Shown here piece after piece: positions 1-8,300 of a stretch of 21,783 nt of DNA. Both the position numbers and the translations under genes were made by a program. Source of the DNA: Treponema sp. Lineage in GTDB: Bacteria; Spirochaetota; Spirochaetia; Treponematales; Treponemataceae. The notes below the pieces were generated by a model. The model made no database searches and was not told where the DNA came from. It saw only the letters and a program-made list of their open reading frames with translations. The stretch lies in contig JAEDFM010000032.1 of NCBI GenBank assembly GCA_016292805.1, forward strand, positions 1 through 21,783. The letters are read 5' to 3'. How positions within the stretch are numbered: the stretch's first letter is position 1; each line of letters opens with the position of its first letter.

Positions 1-475
1 CAGCAGAACGAACAAGCTGTCCACCCTGACCAAGTGTTAATTCAATATTGTGAATAGTGAAACCAACTGGAATTGCATTTAGAGGAAGTGCATTTCCAAC
101 TGTAGGAGTTGCGTTTTCGCCAGCCATAATTTTCTGACCAACCTGCAATCCTTTTGGAGCGATGATATAACGTTTATCACCGTCAGCATAATAAATTAAA
201 GCGATGTTAGCACTTCTGTTAGGATCATATTCAATAGTTTTGACTGTTCCTGGGATACCGTGCTTATTGCGCTTAAAATCGATATCACGATAAAGTCTTT
301 TATGACCGCCACCCTGATGACGTACAGAAATACGACCACCAGCTCCGCGTCCACCATTTGACTTTTTACCTGACACTAATGTTTTTTCGGGTCTATCAGT
401 TGTCAGTTCATCACGAACCAAGTCTACACGTCCACGTGTACCTGGTGTCATTGGCTTAAATACTTTAAGAGCCAT
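1..475 (-). CDS. rplB: 50S ribosomal protein L2, 5' part (cut by window edge)
   Basis: L2 is a primary 23S rRNA-binding protein of the large subunit, needed for subunit joining and the peptidyl-transferase centre. The visible N-terminal 158 residues begin MALKVFKPMTPGTRGR and include the L2 features GGGHKRLYRDIDFKR and AGENATPTVGNALPL. The family is usually about 275 residues, so a little over half is present; the catalytic-region histidine lies beyond the window. The start at 475 has a purine-rich ribosome binding site (AGGGGAA) and lies 27 bp after rplW, in the conserved S10-cluster order. The frame is open to the window edge. Confidence 0.97.
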   Translation of the reverse strand, partial: MALKVFKPMTPGTRGRVDLVRDELTTDRPEKTLVSGKKSNGGRGAGGRISVRHQGGGHKRLYRDIDFKRNKHGIPGTVKTIEYDPNRSANIALIYYADGDKRYIIAPKGLQVGQKIMAGENATPTVGNALPLNAIPVGFTIHNIELTLGQGGQLVRSA

Positions 476-502
476 TTTAATTCCCCTTAATTCCTACTTG
501 GA

Positions 503-787
503 TTAAACACCTTCAAAAGCAGAAATTGTTTCACCATTAGCGAGGCGAACAATAGCTTTTTTGTAAGATGCAGTACGTCCTGGTTTACCACGAAGACGTT
601 TCATTTTTCCAAGCACATTCATTGTTGTGCAGCTAACAACTTTTACATTGAAAAGTTTTGCAACAGCTTCTTTAATCTGTGTTTTTGTAGCTTCTGTATT
701 AACAATGAAAACATATTTATTCTGTTCACGTAAAGCACTTGCTTTTTCTGATACTACAGGTTCAATAAGGATATCTTCGTAACGCAT
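503..787 (-). CDS. rplW: 50S ribosomal protein L23
   Basis: L23 (94 aa) binds domain III of 23S rRNA beside the exit tunnel, where it docks trigger factor and the signal recognition particle. The protein opens MRYEDILIEPVVSEKAS, typical of L23, and has the expected length. Its ATG shares one base with the rplD stop codon (TAATG), and the Shine-Dalgarno AAGGAGG lies inside the last codons of rplD, so translation is probably coupled to rplD. Confidence 0.97.
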   Translation of the reverse strand: MRYEDILIEPVVSEKASALREQNKYVFIVNTEATKTQIKEAVAKLFNVKVVSCTTMNVLGKMKRLRGKPGRTASYKKAIVRLANGETISAFEGV

Positions 788-1425
788 TATTTAGCCTCCT
801 TGTCATCAGAATAGAACTTTGTAAGATTAGCTACTGCACTTTCAAGTACGATAACTTTTCTTCCGTAATAAAGATCATGAGCTTCAAGACGATTGTAAGC
901 TAAGAAAGTAAGATTTTTTACATTTCTAGCAGCCTGTTTGATTTTTGCATCGTCATCTTTCAAGATCAATACAGTTCTTTCATCTTTAGCAAAGTTATTA
1001 AGAATTGCTACTAAATCCTTTGTTTTTCCACTTTCTACAGTGAAATCTTCTACAACAGTAAGTCTGTCGCCCTGAGCATGTGCGCTCAAGATAGTCATCA
1101 TAGCAAGTCTCTTTTCCTTTTTTGGAATTGAGTAAGAAAAATCTCTTGGTTTTGGTCCGAAAATTGTACCACCACCTACATTAATTGGAGATTTCTTATC
1201 ACCACGACGAGCATTACCAGTACCCTTCTGTTTGTAAGGTTTAGCATTACTTCCGTGAACTTCTGAACGAGTTTTTGTACAAGCTGTACCAACACGTTTA
1301 TTAGCTAATTCATTTGTAATTGCGTAATAAATTACATCATCATTTACTGGAAGACCGAATACTTTATCATCAAGTGTGATTGTACGCAGTTCTTTTCCAG
1401 AAGTTGAATATACTTTCTTTTCCAT
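787..1425 (-). CDS. rplD: 50S ribosomal protein L4
   Basis: L4 (212 aa) is an early-assembly protein whose loop lines the exit tunnel; in E. coli it also autoregulates the S10 operon. The conserved tunnel-loop segment is visible as GSNAKPYKQKGTGNARRG followed by GGGTIFGPKPRDFSY, at about residues 58-98. The C-terminal part is the usual alpha/beta fold with VLILKDDD. The gene lies 11 bp downstream of rplC with a GGGAGA ribosome binding site. Because E. coli L4 represses its operon, structured spacers upstream (see 2058-2187) are plausible targets, but that is not shown here. Confidence 0.97.
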   Translation of the reverse strand: MEKKVYSTSGKELRTITLDDKVFGLPVNDDVIYYAITNELANKRVGTACTKTRSEVHGSNAKPYKQKGTGNARRGDKKSPINVGGGTIFGPKPRDFSYSIPKKEKRLAMMTILSAHAQGDRLTVVEDFTVESGKTKDLVAILNNFAKDERTVLILKDDDAKIKQAARNVKNLTFLAYNRLEAHDLYYGRKVIVLESAVANLTKFYSDDKEAK

Positions 1426-1436
1426 ATTCTATCTCC

Positions 1437-2057
1437 CTATTTCTTTACTGCGGACTTCACGATGAGTGTGCAATCCTTATTTCCTGGAACTGCACCACGA
1501 ACCATAACTACTTTCAATTCTGGATCAACTTTAACGATCTTCAAATTCTGTACAGTAATTTTTCTGCATCCCATATGTCCAGGTAATTTAATATTCTTGA
1601 AATTGTGTCCTGGAGTTGTACAAGCACCTGTACCACCTGGTTCACGATGGAATTTAGAACCATGAGTAGCACGACCACCATGGAAACCCCATCTCTTCAT
1701 AACACCCTGGAATCCTTTACCTTTAGATGTAGCAGTTACGTCTAAGAAACGAACGCCATCAAAGAGGTCAAGACCAATTTCATCACCAACATTTACTTCT
1801 TTTTCGAAGTTACGGAACTCTTTCAAGTGACGTTTTGGGTTGATGTTTTCTGGGAACTGACCGGCATAAGCTTTGCTTGCTTTAGAAGCTTTCATATCAT
1901 CTAAACCAAGAACAACTGCATCATAGCCGCAATTTTCCTTTGTTTTTTTGGCAACAACAACATTAGGCTCGATCTGGATCACGGTTACTGGTGTCAGATT
2001 ACCGCTTTCATCGAATATCTGTGTCATGCCAACTTTTTTAGCAATCAGACCTTTCAT
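1437..2057 (-). CDS. rplC: 50S ribosomal protein L3
   Basis: L3 (206 aa) starts 23S rRNA folding and reaches the peptidyl-transferase centre with a long loop. MKGLIAKKVGMTQIF at the N-terminus and KGKGFQGVMKRWGFHGG with PGHMGCRKIT later are diagnostic. At the place where E. coli L3 carries the glutamine methylated by PrmB, this protein reads GACTTPG, so that glutamine is missing, as in many other bacteria. An AGGAGA ribosome binding site precedes the ATG. Upstream is a 124-bp structured spacer after rpsJ, unusually long for this cluster. Confidence 0.97.
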   Translation of the reverse strand: MKGLIAKKVGMTQIFDESGNLTPVTVIQIEPNVVVAKKTKENCGYDAVVLGLDDMKASKASKAYAGQFPENINPKRHLKEFRNFEKEVNVGDEIGLDLFDGVRFLDVTATSKGKGFQGVMKRWGFHGGRATHGSKFHREPGGTGACTTPGHNFKNIKLPGHMGCRKITVQNLKIVKVDPELKVVMVRGAVPGNKDCTLIVKSAVKK

Positions 2058-2187
2058 TCTGATATTCTCCTATTTGGAACTAGCTGCTAAATACTTAACA
2101 ACCATTCCTAAAAATAAATTTAGGCCGCCATCCCGATCCAAGGGACCGTACCTTTCAATTAACAGTAATTAACTGTATTAATTACTG
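2058..2187 (-). promoter_or_regulatory. structured rpsJ-rplC spacer, possible r-protein mRNA leader
   Basis: Read on the mRNA strand, the spacer starts with a perfect 10-bp inverted repeat (CAGTAATTAA / TTAATTACTG, 5-nt loop, 2163-2187) that includes the rpsJ stop codon. A G/C-rich patch follows at about 2123-2155, containing TCCC/GGGA arms. After it comes a second hairpin, CCTAAA / TTTAGG (2107-2124), and then the rplC ribosome binding site. Neither hairpin has a U-tract, so they are not simple terminators. A regulatory or processing role is inferred from position and structure. Confidence 0.45.
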
Positions 2188-2490
2188 CTTAATTTCTACG
2201 TCTACACCGGCAGGCAATTCAAGCTTCATCAAAGAATCCATAACTTCCTGAGAAGGATTCATGATGTCAATAAGACGTTTGTGTGTACGCATTTCGAACT
2301 GTTCACGTGACTTTTTGTTTACGTGTGGTGAACGAAGTACTGTAATCTTATTGATTCTTGTTGGAAGAGGGATAGGTCCTGAAACCTTTGCCCCTGCTTT
2401 CTGTACAGTCTGCACGATGGCTTTAGCACTCTGATCGATCAACTCAACGTCAAATGCGCGAAGTCTGACACGAATCTTTCCATTAGCCAT
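2182..2490 (-). CDS. rpsJ: 30S ribosomal protein S10
   Basis: S10 (102 aa) is a head-domain protein of the small subunit and, as NusE, a partner of NusB and NusG in antitermination and in linking transcription to translation. The sequence is typical: IRVRLRAFDVELIDQSA, then GPIPLPTR and FEMRTHKRLIDI. An AGGAG ribosome binding site lies 9 bases before the ATG. It is the first gene of the S10 cluster here, reached from tuf through a 71-bp spacer with a strong hairpin. The stop codon is part of an inverted repeat. Confidence 0.97.
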   Translation of the reverse strand: MANGKIRVRLRAFDVELIDQSAKAIVQTVQKAGAKVSGPIPLPTRINKITVLRSPHVNKKSREQFEMRTHKRLIDIMNPSQEVMDSLMKLELPAGVDVEIKQ

Positions 2491-2511
2491 TTAATTTTAC
2501 TCCTATTCCAC

Positions 2512-2546
2512 AACAAAAGGGCTGATTCAAAACCAACCCCTTTGTT
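2512..2546 (-). promoter_or_regulatory. 13-bp hairpin between tuf and rpsJ
   Basis: On the mRNA strand AACAAAGGGGTTG pairs with CAGCCCTTTTGTT (13 bp including two G-U pairs; 9-nt loop). The 3' side ends in TTTTGTTG, a poor U-tract, so this may be a partial terminator that lowers S10-cluster expression relative to tuf, or an RNase processing site. The rpsJ ribosome binding site follows at once. Confidence 0.5.
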
Positions 2547-2561
2547 TGAAATTATTAAAAA

Positions 2562-3746
2562 CTATTCAATAATTTTTGTTACCTGACCAGAAGCGATTGT
2601 GTGACCGCCTTCACGGATAGCAAGTTTAAGACCTTCATCCATAGCGATTGGGTGAATAAGGTTACCGATAACTTTAACGTTATCACCTGGTTTAACCATG
2701 TCTGTACCTGCTTCAAGTTCGATAGTACCAGTAATATCAGTAGTTCTGAAGTAGAACTGTGGACGATATCCTGAGAAGAATGGTGAGTGACGTCCACCTT
2801 CTTCCTTTGAAAGTACGTAAAGCTGAGCTTCGAACTTTGTATGTGGAGTGATAGAAGCTGGCTTAGCCAAAACCTGTCCACGAACAACGTCTTTCTTTTC
2901 AACACCACGGAGGAGGATACCAACGTTATCACCAGCCATACCCTGATCAAGAGTCTTCTGGAACATTTCGATACCTGTTACAGTTGTATCAGCTGTTGGG
3001 CGGATACCTACAATCTGTACAGCATCGTTCATATTTACAACACCACGCTCGATCTTTCCTGTTACTACAGTACCACGACCAGAGATAGTGAAGATGTCTT
3101 CGATTGGCATCAAGAATGGTTTCTGATCATCACGAACTGGATCATCGAACCATGTATCCATAGCTGTAAGGAGCTCTTCGATACAAGCTGTGTTTTCTGG
3201 AGTTGGCTCGTTCAAAGCCTTGAATGCAGAACCCTTAATGATTGGAGTATCTGCAGAGAATCCATACTCCTGGAGAGTATCTTTTACTTCTTCTACTACG
3301 AGTTCGAGAAGATCTGGATCATCAACCTGGTCAACCTTGTTCAAGAATACGATGATCTTTGGTACACCTACCTGACGAGCGAGGAGCAAGTGCTCACGTG
3401 TCTGAGGCATAACTGAGTCTGGAGCAGATACTACGAGGATAGAACCATCCATCTGAGCAGCACCAGTAATCATGTTTTTAATGTAGTCAGCATGTCCTGG
3501 ACAGTCGATATGAGCATAGTGTCTCTTTTCTGACTGATATTCCAAGTGACGAGTATTGATTGTAATACCACGTTCCTTTTCTTCTGGAGCGTTATCAATT
3601 TCATCGTACTTAAGAACTTTATCACCATATTTGTTTCCACAATATGTAGTGATAGCTGCTGAAAGTGTAGTCTTACCATGGTCTACGTGACCAATAGTAC
3701 CAACGTTCATGTGAGGTTTGGTTCTTTCGAACTTCTCCTTTGCCAT
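2562..3746 (-). CDS. tuf: translation elongation factor Tu
   Basis: EF-Tu (394 aa) is the cytoplasmic GTPase that delivers aminoacyl-tRNA to the ribosomal A site. The GTPase motifs are intact: GHVDHGKT at 19-26, DCPGH at 81-85 with the catalytic histidine, and NKVD at 136-139. Domains 2 and 3 follow, with the tRNA-binding segment GGRHSPFFSGYRPQFYFR. The start at 3746 was chosen because MAKEKFERTKPH is the conserved N-terminus and AAAGGAG stands just upstream; the frame continues 19 codons further up but without conservation. A short hairpin (3761-3778) abuts the ribosome binding site. The stop codon lies in the loop of an AT-rich inverted repeat (2550-2574). Confidence 0.98.
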   Translation of the reverse strand: MAKEKFERTKPHMNVGTIGHVDHGKTTLSAAITTYCGNKYGDKVLKYDEIDNAPEEKERGITINTRHLEYQSEKRHYAHIDCPGHADYIKNMITGAAQMDGSILVVSAPDSVMPQTREHLLLARQVGVPKIIVFLNKVDQVDDPDLLELVVEEVKDTLQEYGFSADTPIIKGSAFKALNEPTPENTACIEELLTAMDTWFDDPVRDDQKPFLMPIEDIFTISGRGTVVTGKIERGVVNMNDAVQIVGIRPTADTTVTGIEMFQKTLDQGMAGDNVGILLRGVEKKDVVRGQVLAKPASITPHTKFEAQLYVLSKEEGGRHSPFFSGYRPQFYFRTTDITGTIELEAGTDMVKPGDNVKVIGNLIHPIAMDEGLKLAIREGGHTIASGQVTKIIE

Positions 3747-4191
3747 GTTTTTCTCCTTTACCAGATTCCTTGATCTGGCTAAACTTATTTTTATGTGTTG
3801 CACTTTAAGCCAGAATAAAAATCACCTTCACGAAGGAAATTATTTATTCGCAGACACACTATTTTGAAGATTAAAAACGTTGATTAAATAATAGGAAGAA
3901 ATGTGATTAGAATAATGCTTCATCTATTCGGAGCATTTCAACCCGTTACCACCAACATTATCATCTTTTTTTTGACAACTGGTCTGGTATTTTCGAGTTT
4001 GTCGTATTAACGACTGGTCAGAAACCCATATATCAGCTGTCTATATAATTAACACCAACGGTGTAATTAACCAATTTAGGGCCGTATATTCCTGAAGACC
4101 TAACAAGATCAACTTTACGGATACACCAGATCTAAAATCTGCCTGACTCTCAAAGAACCCAATTACTGCTTAATTTAAAAAACAGTCAAGT
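3747..4191 (-). promoter_or_regulatory. long structured 5' leader of tuf (gap without a gene)
   Basis: This stretch holds no protein gene, tRNA or recognisable riboswitch. If transcription starts at the promoter at 4198-4226, the tuf mRNA has a leader of about 445 nt. Short hairpins can be read along it: CAGAT/ATCTG (4127-4141), TAATT-ACACC/GGTGT-AATTA with one bulged base (4046-4069), GTCGT/ACGAC (4001-4014), CCTT/AAGG (3825-3836) and CCAGAT/ATCTGG (3761-3778) right before the ribosome binding site. ACTGGTC occurs twice (from 3978 and from 4013). Two tiny frames, of 8 and 9 codons, lie near 3940 without clear ribosome binding sites. The length suggests regulation, but none is shown. Confidence 0.45.
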
Positions 4192-4197
4192 TCCAAC

Positions 4198-4226
4198 AAT
4201 ATACAATTTATATCAAATTGTTTCAA
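4198..4226 (-). promoter_or_regulatory. sigma-70-type promoter for tuf
   Basis: The minus strand reads TTGAAA, 17 bp, TATATT, close to consensus and at ideal spacing. It lies just after the rpsG terminator, as expected for a new transcription unit. A second -35-like TTGACT at 4184-4189 has only a poor -10. Confidence 0.65.
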
Positions 4227-4247
4227 GAGTTGGATTAAGATTATTTT

Positions 4248-4281
4248 AAAAAAAATGGGGACACCCCTAAGAGTATCCCCA
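4248..4281 (-). terminator. rho-independent terminator after rpsG
   Basis: On the mRNA strand a stem GGGGATACTC / GGGTGTCCCC (10 bp with two G-U pairs, plus a closing T-A pair; loop TTAG) is followed by A and eight T. It closes the rpsL-rpsG unit about 20 nt after the rpsG stop. Confidence 0.92.
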
Positions 4282-4299
4282 CCCATTTGATAATTTAGA

Positions 4300-4770
4300 C
4301 TACCATTTGTAATGTGCAAAAGCTTTGTTAGCTTCAGCCATTTTATGTACATCTTCACGTTTCTTGTAAGCTGTACCTGTATTATTATAAGCATCAAGAA
4401 GTTCTGATGAAAGTGTATCAGCCATTCCGTGTCCTGAGCGGTTACGAGCAGCTTCGATAATCCATCTCATAGCGAGAGCTTCTTTACGTTCTGCACGAAT
4501 CTCCATTGGAACCTGGTATGTAGCACCACCAACGCGGCGAGATTTAACTTCAACCTGTGGTTTTACATTTTCGATTGCTTTCAAGAATACTTCAAGTGGA
4601 TCCTTATCAGTTTTAGCTTTAAGGTTATCCATTGCAGCATAAATGATTTTCTGGCAAGTTTCTTTTTTACCATCAAGCATCATACGGCAAACAAATTTTG
4701 TAACAACTTTTGAGTTGTATTTTGAGTCCGGCATTAAAGGACGTTCAATTGATTTCTTGTGTCTTCCCAT
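4300..4770 (-). CDS. rpsG: 30S ribosomal protein S7
   Basis: S7 (156 aa) organises the head of the small subunit and touches E-site tRNA. MGRHKKSIERPLMPD, SRRVGGATYQVPMEI and MADTLSSELLDAYNNTG are characteristic and the length is normal. A GGAGGA ribosome binding site lies 12 bp after rpsL, so the two are co-transcribed. In E. coli the S7 autoregulatory site lies between rpsL and rpsG; here the 12-bp gap leaves no room for it, so any feedback would have to act elsewhere. fusA does not follow; a terminator does. Confidence 0.98.
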   Translation of the reverse strand: MGRHKKSIERPLMPDSKYNSKVVTKFVCRMMLDGKKETCQKIIYAAMDNLKAKTDKDPLEVFLKAIENVKPQVEVKSRRVGGATYQVPMEIRAERKEALAMRWIIEAARNRSGHGMADTLSSELLDAYNNTGTAYKKREDVHKMAEANKAFAHYKW

Positions 4771-4782
4771 CTCAGTCCTCCA

Positions 4783-5157
4783 TTAAGCCTTAGGTCTCTT
4801 AGCACCGTATTTAGAACGACCGCGTTTACGATCTTCTACACCAAGAGTATCTTTTGTACCACGAATGATGTGATAGCGTACACCAGGAAGGTCCTTTACA
4901 CGACCACCGCGTACTAAAACTACTGAGTGTTCCTGCAAGTTGTGTCCAATACCTGGAATGTATGCAGTAACTTCAATACCATTTGACAAACGAACACGAG
5001 CAATTTTTCTCAATGCTGAGTTTGGTTTTTTTGGTGTCTGAGTCATTACACGTGTACAAACGCCACGTTTCTGAGGACATGAATCAAGTGCGGGAGCCTT
5101 GGTTCTGTTAGCAGCAGATTTACGACCCTGACGGATTAATTGATTGATTGTAGGCAT
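4783..5157 (-). CDS. rpsL: 30S ribosomal protein S12
   Basis: S12 (124 aa) sits at the decoding centre. PALDSCPQKRGVCTRV, TPKKPNSALRKIARVRLSNG and RGGRVKDLPGVRYHIIRG are all intact. Lys43 and Lys88, the usual streptomycin-resistance positions, are wild type, so this locus gives no sign of S12-based streptomycin resistance. Asp89 is the residue that carries beta-methylthiolation in E. coli. The gene has its own promoter after the rpoC terminator and a leader of about 75 nt with a hairpin close to the start. Confidence 0.98.
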   Translation of the reverse strand: MPTINQLIRQGRKSAANRTKAPALDSCPQKRGVCTRVMTQTPKKPNSALRKIARVRLSNGIEVTAYIPGIGHNLQEHSVVLVRGGRVKDLPGVRYHIIRGTKDTLGVEDRKRGRSKYGAKRPKA

Positions 5158-5176
5158 CGCCTATACTCCTATATTA

Positions 5177-5195
5177 TTCCGGCAGCACTCCGGAA
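5177..5195 (-). promoter_or_regulatory. hairpin in the rpsL leader
   Basis: TTCCGG / CCGGAA (6 bp, 7-nt loop) lies about 20 nt upstream of the rpsL start, with ribosome binding site TAGGAG between it and the ATG. A weaker ATCC/GGAT hairpin followed by eight T lies earlier in the leader (about 5212-5233) and could act as an attenuator. Control of translation or transcription is inferred only. Confidence 0.4.
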
Positions 5196-5240
5196 GATTT
5201 AGCTAATTTAAAAAAAATCCAACTAAGGATAGGTTTAACA

Positions 5241-5269
5241 ATTTTAGTGAATTCAAAAAATGAATTCAA
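5241..5269 (-). promoter_or_regulatory. sigma-70-type promoter for rpsL-rpsG
   Basis: The minus strand reads TTGAAT, 17 bp, TAAAAT, starting just downstream of the rpoC terminator. The element TTGAATTCA is repeated inside the promoter (-35 and spacer). Transcription would start near 5234. Confidence 0.7.
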
Positions 5270-5291
5270 GAGAATTTACACGAATTCTTTG

Positions 5292-5327
5292 AAAAAAAAT
5301 GGGGTACAGAATTACTTCTGTACCCCA
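5292..5327 (-). terminator. rho-independent terminator of the rpoBC operon
   Basis: A perfect 12-bp stem, TGGGGTACAGAA / TTCTGTACCCCA, with loop GTAA is followed directly by eight T on the mRNA strand. It lies about 38 nt after the rpoC stop codon. Confidence 0.95.
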
Positions 5328-5340
5328 CCCTTTAATCTAA

Positions 5341-5363
5341 TCTTCTACATTATATATAGAAGA
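5341..5363 (-). repeat. inverted repeat right after the rpoC stop codon
   Basis: TCTTCTA / TAGAAGA (7 bp, 9-nt loop) begins within two bases of the rpoC stop and precedes the real terminator. It is one of several stop-codon-proximal inverted repeats in this window (see findings). Confidence 0.5.
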
Positions 5364-5364
5364 A

Positions 5365-8300
5365 TTAGTCATTATCATCAGTATCGAAACTTGGTTCTTC
5401 CTGATGTGTTTCCATTTCAGCTTCAAGACGACGGCGTTCAAGGATTTCATTCATCTGAGCATCCAAGTCTTTATCACTGTCATCGAAAAGTTTGATGTCT
5501 TTATAATTCTTAATACCAGTACCAGCAGGAATCATATGACCGATGGCAACATTTTCCTTGATACCATGTAATCCATCTGTTGCACCAGCAATAGCTGCGT
5601 TTGTAAGAACGCGAGTTGTTTCCTGGAATGAAGCAGCAGAAATGAATGAATCAACACCAAGAGATGCTTTTGTAATACCCTGGAACATTGGCTTACCAAT
5701 TGCTGGCTGACCACCTTCAGCGATTACACGCATATTTTCTTCATGGAACTTGTATTTATCAACCTGCTGTCCAAAGATAAACTTTGTATTTCCTACAGCA
5801 AGGATTTCAACTTTACGCAACATCTGACGTACGATAATACCAATGTGTTTATCATTGATATCTACACCCTGAGCACGGTAAACGCCCTGGATTTCATCCA
5901 TCAAGTAATTCTGTAATGCATTTTCACCAAGAATTGCAAGAATATCCTGTGGATTTGGAGAACCTGCACAAAGCTGTTCACCAGCTTCAACATGGTCACC
6001 ATCACGTACGATCATACGTTTTGTCATTGGTACTAAGTGTTCGTAAACCTTTCCGAATTCATCTTCAACAGTTACGATACGCTTTCCTTTTGTAATACCC
6101 TTGAATTTAACAAGACCAGAAATCTGAGCAAGTACACAAGGATTCTTTGGTTTACGAGCTTCGAACAATTCAGATACACGAGGAAGACCACCAGTAATAT
6201 CGTTTGTCTTAACAGCTTCTTTAGGCAACTTAGCAAGTGTAGTACCAGCTTCAACAGCAGCTTTGTCTTCAACCAGGAGGAGAGCTCCGGCTGGGAGATA
6301 ATATGTACCCATTTCGTTACCAGCTTCATCTGTAATCAAGATACGTGGCTGTTTAACATCAAGGTGCAAGTCTGTGATGTAGCGTTCTGTAGAACCAGTC
6401 TGAAGGTCAACTTTTTCTTCCAAAGTAGAACCTACGATTACATCTTCAAAGTGGATATAACCTGTGCTTTCAGCAATGATTGGTTCTGAGTATGGATCAA
6501 ATTCACCAATTGATTCGCCTTTCTTAATCTTATCACCAGCTTTAGCTGAGATTGTAGAACCGTTGGCGATTTCAATTTTCTGATCTTTACTCAAGAGATA
6601 GAGTACATTGTCTTTTACAAAAACTTTACCTGTTACAGAAGCACAAACATCTTTACCTTTGTGTTTTACAATTGGTGTACCCCGTGTAACACTTGTTTCA
6701 TTTTCAACAAGAACTTTATCTGCTGAATCAAGTTTAATATCATCAAGAATACGGATTACAGTCATGTAACCTTTACGAGTAAACAACCATTTACCGTCTT
6801 TTGTTTCAACATGTGTACCAGTAATTTCTTTCATGAAGGCATTGAACTTAAGAACAATCTTGTTATCATCTGTAGACATTTCGGCAGCACCACCAGAGTG
6901 GAATGTACGAAGTGTCAACTGGGTACCAGGCTGACCAATTGACTGAGCAGCGATAATACCTACAGCTTCACCGATTTCAACAATCTTGTTACGAGCCAAG
7001 TTCTTACCATAACATTTAACACAAATACCGTGTTTAGCTTCACAAGTAAGTACAGTTCTAAGCTTAACCTTTTCAACTTCGGCAGCTTCAATTTTTGCAG
7101 CCATTGCTTCATCAATGTACTGGTTTACATCACAAAGGAGTTCACCTGTAATTGGATGAACAACGCGTTCAATTGTGTAGTGACCAACAATACGATCTGC
7201 CAAGTGAACTTTAATTTCATCACCATCTTTAATAGCGGCATAATCAATACCGTTGATTGTACAACAGTCTTCTTCATTAACTACAACATCCTGAGCAACA
7301 TCAACAAGACGACGAGTCATGTAACCAGCATCAGCTGTTTTAAGCGCTGTATCTGAAAGACCTTTACGAGCAGCGTTAGTAGAAATGAAGTATTCAATTA
7401 CGGAAAGTCCTTCCTTGAAGTTTGCTTTAATAGGAAGTTCAATAATATCTCCGTTAGGCTTAGTCATCAAACCACGCATAGCGGCAAGCTGAGAAATCTG
7501 ACCACGAGAACCGCGGGCACCAGATTTAGCCATCATAAAGATTGTATTGAAACCGTCTTTATCTTTTTCAAGGTTAGACATCATTAAGTTAGTAAGGTTA
7601 TCGTTAGTACGAGCCCATACAGCACAGTTACGGTTATAGCGTTCTTCGGCAGTGATAACACCTTTTGAGTAATTTTCAATGTTTGCTTCAACTTCTTTGT
7701 TAGCTTTTTCAACCATTTCCTTCTTCTCTTCTGGAACAAGGATATCATCGATACAAAGAGTTGCACCGTAGAATGTAGCGTTCTTATAACCAACATCTTT
7801 GATTGCATCATGCATCTGGATTGTGAGCCAAGAACCTTTTGTATGGTAAACATGTTCAATCATCTTCTTAAGAGATTTATCAAACATCTGGCGGTTTACA
7901 TAATCTACTCCGTCTGGCATTGCTTCATTGAAGGCAAGACGACCTGCAGAAGTTTCAATCAAATCACCTTCTTTAAATTCCTGAGTTCCCTGCAAGAATC
8001 CTTCGTCACCTTTTACTTTAAGAGCTTTAGCATCGAATGAATTTTTAGGAGCTGGAACTTTAATAAGTGCCTGCCATTCAATATTTCCGCATTCAGCAGC
8101 CATACGAACTTCATCAGGTGTTGAGAAACGTTTTCCTGTTCCTTTTGCATTTGGTTTAATGGCAGTCATATAGTAGATACCAAGAACCATGTCCTGAGAA
8201 GGAGCAACGATTGTATTACCGTTAGCTGGGTCAAGCAGGTTGCGGGCAGAAAGCATCAAAGTCCAACATTCCATCTGAGCAGCCTGTGTCAAAGGAACAT

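Noticed and set aside
2841..3416. A 191-codon open frame on the plus strand inside tuf
   Set aside because: It is antisense to the highly conserved EF-Tu gene, has odd Ser/Trp/Cys-rich composition, no ribosome binding site and no recognisable domain.
3747..3803. In-frame upstream extension of tuf (19 more codons)
   Set aside because: It is not conserved in EF-Tu; the ATG at 3746 has a strong ribosome binding site and the standard N-terminus.
3747..4247. tRNA genes in the gap before tuf, as in other bacteria
   Set aside because: Neither strand has a T-arm GTTC-type motif with matching acceptor and anticodon stems.
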